NCBI GenBank assembly: GCA_024304875.1
Contig: JAMWZF010000151.1
Span: 1-7,260 of the forward strand
DNA from: Paracoccaceae bacterium
GTDB taxonomy: Bacteria; Pseudomonadota; Alphaproteobacteria; Rhodobacterales; Rhodobacteraceae
Reading direction: 5' to 3'
DNA: 7,260 nt
This document shows, piece after piece, positions 4,545 to 7,260 of the stretch. The notes beneath the pieces are model-generated. The model was given only the letters and a program-made list of their open reading frames with translations. It did not search any database and was not told the DNA's origin. How positions within the stretch are numbered: the first letter of the stretch is position 1; every line of letters begins with the position of its first letter. A program made the position numbers and the translations under genes.

Positions 4545-7260
4545 ATGTGCGCCGACACGACCGACACCAAGCCTGACTACAAGGACACCCTCCGACTGCC
4601 GCAGACGGACTTCCCGATGCGCGCCGGCCTGCCCAAGCGCGAGCCCGAGTGGCTTGCCCGCTGGGCCGAGATGGACGTCTACGGCCAGAACCGCGCCAAG
4701 ACAGGCCGCACCCAGTTCACCCTCCACGACGGGCCGCCCTACGCCAACGGCCACCTTCACATCGGCCATGCCCTGAACAAGACGCTCAAGGACTTCGTCG
4801 TCCGCTCGCATCAGATGCTCGGCTTCGACAGCCGCTACGTCCCCGGCTGGGACTGCCATGGCCTGCCGATCGAGTGGAAGATCGAGGAGCAGTACCGCGA
4901 GAAGGGCCTCGACAAGGACGCCGTGCCCATCGTCGACTTCCGCCAGGAATGCCGCCGCTTCGCCGAGGGCTGGGTCGACGTCCAGCGCGAGGAGTTCAAG
5001 CGCCTCGGCGTGACCGGCACCTGGGACGACCCCTACCTGACGATGGATTTCCACGCCGAGCGGGTCATCGCCGAGGAATTCATGAAGTTCCTGATGAACG
5101 GCACCCTCTACCAGGGCTCCAAGCCCGTCATGTGGTCCCCGGTCGAGGAAACCGCCCTGGCCGAGGCCGAGGTGGAATACCACGACAAGGAAAGCCCGAC
5201 GATCTGGGCGCGCTTCCGCGTCGCCGGTTTCAAGGGCAACGACGAGATGGCGGCCGAGATCGTCGAGCATTCGGGGACCGAAGGGTTCGCCGACGCCGTC
5301 GTGCAGATGGGCCTCGATTTCCAGGGCGCCTCGGTGGTGATCTGGACGACCACGCCCTGGACCATCCCCTCGAACAAGGGTGTCGTCTACGGCCCCGACA
5401 TCGCCTACGGCCTCTACGAGGTGCTGGACACCCCCGAGGAATGCTGGGCGAAGACGGGCGAGAAGCTGATCCTGGCGGACAAGCTGGCGGCGGACGTCCT
5501 CGCCAAGGCGCGCCTGACCGAGGACCAGTGGGTCCGCAAGCGCACCGTCACCGCCGCGCAGCTGTCGACCCTGACCCTGCTCCACCCGCTCTTCAAGGCC
5601 GAGGGCGGGATGGGCGAATGGGACGCCCCCCGCGATTTCCGCCCCGCCCCCTTCGTCACCGACACCGAGGGCACCGGCTTCGTCCACTGCGCCCCCTCGC
5701 ACGGGATGGAGGAGTTCGAACTCTACCGCGACGCCGGGATGCTGGCCGAGGTCATCACTTACAACGTCATGGACGACGGCTCCTTCCGCGCCGACCTGCC
5801 GTTCTTCGGCGGGAAGAGGATCCTGCGCGACAAGCCCAAGAAGGGCGACTGGGAGGGCGACGCCAACGCCGCCGTCATCGCCAAGCTGACCGAGGTGGGC
5901 GGGCTGCTCGCCCGCGGGCGGATCAAGCACAGCTACCCGCACAGCTGGCGCTCCAAGGCCCCGATCATCTACCGCAACACGCCCCAATGGTTCGCCGAGA
6001 TCGACAAGCGGCTCGACGACGGCATGGGCGAGATGGGCGACACCATCCGCGAGCGGGCGCTGCGCAGCATCGACGAGCTGGTCACCTGGTGGCCGAAGTC
6101 GGGCCGCAACCGCCTCTATTCCATGGTCGAAAGCCGCCCCGACTGGGTGCTCTCGCGCCAGCGGGCCTGGGGCGTGCCGCTCACCTGCTTCACCCGCAAG
6201 GGCGCCAAACCGACAGACCCCGACTTCCTGCTGCGCGATCCGGCGGTCAACGCCCGCATCGCCGAGGCCTTCGAGGCCGAGGGCGCGGATTGCTGGTACG
6301 CGACAGGCGCCAAGGAACGGTTCCTCGGCAGCGACTATGATCCCGACGACTGGGACCAGGTCTTCGACGTTCTCGACGTCTGGTTCGACAGTGGCTCCAC
6401 CCATGCCTTCACCCTGCGCGACCGGCCCGACGGCACGCCGGACGGGCTGGCGGACGTCTACCTCGAAGGGACCGACCAGCACCGCGGCTGGTTCCACTCC
6501 TCGCTCCTGCAGGGGGCCGGCACGATCGGCCGCGCACCCTACCGGAACGTGGTGACCTGCGGCTTCACCCTCGACGACAAGGGCATGAAGATGTCCAAGT
6601 CGCTGGGCAACATCATCGCGCCGCAGAAGGTGGTGGACCAGTACGGGGCCGACATCCTGCGGCTCTGGGTGGCGCAGACCGACTACACCGCCGACCAGCG
6701 GATCGGGGACGAGATCCTGAAAGGTGTGGCCGACAGCTACCGCCGCCTGCGCAACACCTTCCGCTACATGCTGGGCGCCGTGGACGGCGAGGCCCGCGAC
6801 CTGGGCGCGATGGATCTGCCCGAACTGGAGCAGCTGATCCTGCACCGGCTGGCCGAGCTGGATGGCGTGGTCCGCAAGGGCTATGCCGAGTTCGACTACC
6901 AGGGCGTCTTCCAGGCGCTGTTCAACTTCGCCACCGGCGACCTTTCGGCCTTCTACTTCGACATCCGCAAGGACGCGCTCTACTGCGATGGGCCGTCCAG
7001 GCGGCGCGAAGGGGCGCTGGCGGTGATCGAGGCGGTGCTGGACCGGCTGAACAAGTGGCTGGCCCCGATCCTGGTGTTCACCATGGAAGAGGTCTTCCTC
7101 GAGCGGACCGGCGGCGAGGGCTCGGTCCACCTGACCGACTTCCCCGACACGCCCGATGACTGGCGGAACGACGCGCTGGCGGCCAGGTGGGCCGGCGTGC
7201 GGCGGGTGCGCCGGGCGGTGACGGCGGCGCTGGAGGTGCAGCGGACCGAGAAGGTGATCG
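4545..7260 (+). CDS. ileS: Isoleucyl-tRNA synthetase, 3' end beyond window
   Basis: This is a class I aminoacyl-tRNA synthetase that charges tRNA-Ile with isoleucine in the cytosol and normally edits misactivated valine. Some 905 codons are visible, with no stop or frameshift; bacterial enzymes are about 930-1000 residues, so only the C-terminal end, where a zinc-binding segment often lies, is missing. Seen: DGPPYANGHLHIGH with the HIGH motif at 72-75; PGWDCHGLPIEWK in the active site; the CP1 editing domain at roughly 200-400, with WTTTPWTIPSN at 267-277 and GTGFVHCAPSHGMEEF at 376-391; DVWFDSG at 611-617; and KMSKS at 682-686 (bases 6588-6602). The anticodon-binding helical domain follows from about 700. 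In E. coli the second editing block ends HGPDD, whose last Asp (D342) contacts the substrate amino group; here the residue is E390. Start ATG 4545 is preceded by AGGAG. It is divergent from the monooxygenase. Confidence 0.96.
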   Translation, partial: MCADTTDTKPDYKDTLRLPQTDFPMRAGLPKREPEWLARWAEMDVYGQNRAKTGRTQFTLHDGPPYANGHLHIGHALNKTLKDFVVRSHQMLGFDSRYVPGWDCHGLPIEWKIEEQYREKGLDKDAVPIVDFRQECRRFAEGWVDVQREEFKRLGVTGTWDDPYLTMDFHAERVIAEEFMKFLMNGTLYQGSKPVMWSPVEETALAEAEVEYHDKESPTIWARFRVAGFKGNDEMAAEIVEHSGTEGFADAVVQMGLDFQGASVVIWTTTPWTIPSNKGVVYGPDIAYGLYEVLDTPEECWAKTGEKLILADKLAADVLAKARLTEDQWVRKRTVTAAQLSTLTLLHPLFKAEGGMGEWDAPRDFRPAPFVTDTEGTGFVHCAPSHGMEEFELYRDAGMLAEVITYNVMDDGSFRADLPFFGGKRILRDKPKKGDWEGDANAAVIAKLTEVGGLLARGRIKHSYPHSWRSKAPIIYRNTPQWFAEIDKRLDDGMGEMGDTIRERALRSIDELVTWWPKSGRNRLYSMVESRPDWVLSRQRAWGVPLTCFTRKGAKPTDPDFLLRDPAVNARIAEAFEAEGADCWYATGAKERFLGSDYDPDDWDQVFDVLDVWFDSGSTHAFTLRDRPDGTPDGLADVYLEGTDQHRGWFHSSLLQGAGTIGRAPYRNVVTCGFTLDDKGMKMSKSLGNIIAPQKVVDQYGADILRLWVAQTDYTADQRIGDEILKGVADSYRRLRNTFRYMLGAVDGEARDLGAMDLPELEQLILHRLAELDGVVRKGYAEFDYQGVFQALFNFATGDLSAFYFDIRKDALYCDGPSRRREGALAVIEAVLDRLNKWLAPILVFTMEEVFLERTGGEGSVHLTDFPDTPDDWRNDALAARWAGVRRVRRAVTAALEVQRTEKVI

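Noticed and set aside
4265..4570. 101-codon minus-strand open frame across the ileS start region
   Set aside because: It overlaps the ileS start codon, its product has no recognised motif, and it runs through the intergenic hairpins.
4503..7130. 875-codon open frame on the minus strand opposite ileS
   Set aside because: Its protein is low-complexity and rich in Val, Gly, Ala, Asp and His with no recognisable motif. It is the expected antisense shadow of a GC-rich gene with strong ileS motifs on the other strand.

Overview
The window reads as chromosomal DNA from a very GC-rich alphaproteobacterium. Third codon positions are almost all G or C. The N-terminal style of the isoleucyl-tRNA synthetase and the KtrA/KtrB sequences suggest Rhodobacterales (Rhodobacteraceae); this placement is from memory of the families, not from a search. 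No mobile element, phage gene, CRISPR array, rRNA or tRNA was seen.

Layout: (1) 1-882, plus strand, the 3' part of a thioredoxin-reductase-like FAD/NAD(P)H oxidoreductase that lacks the CxxC redox centre; its start lies before the window. (2) 958-1617 and 1614-2951, plus strand, a two-gene potassium-uptake operon: a KtrA-type RCK subunit followed by a KtrB-type membrane subunit that starts at TTG and overlaps ktrA by 4 bases. (3) 2939-4108, minus strand, a group A-like FAD monooxygenase. It converges on ktrB, and the two coding regions overlap by 13 bases. (4) 4109-4544, a 436-base divergent intergenic region. It holds a good promoter for the monooxygenase covered by two dyad symmetries, a long imperfect inverted repeat (arms 4225-4248 and 4271-4294), a second GC-rich hairpin (4444-4472) and candidate ileS promoters. 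(5) 4545 to the window end, plus strand, ileS, cut off before its C-terminus.

The genes do not form one pathway. KtrA and KtrB form one transporter, in which the cytosolic nucleotide-binding ring gates the membrane dimer. The oxidoreductase, the monooxygenase and ileS look like independent units. I found no convincing evidence for an undescribed multi-gene system. The most useful leads are the intergenic inverted repeat, the dyads over the monooxygenase promoter, and two key-site substitutions: Glu for the conserved editing-site Asp in IleS, and Val at the position of the divalent-cation Glu in KtrA.
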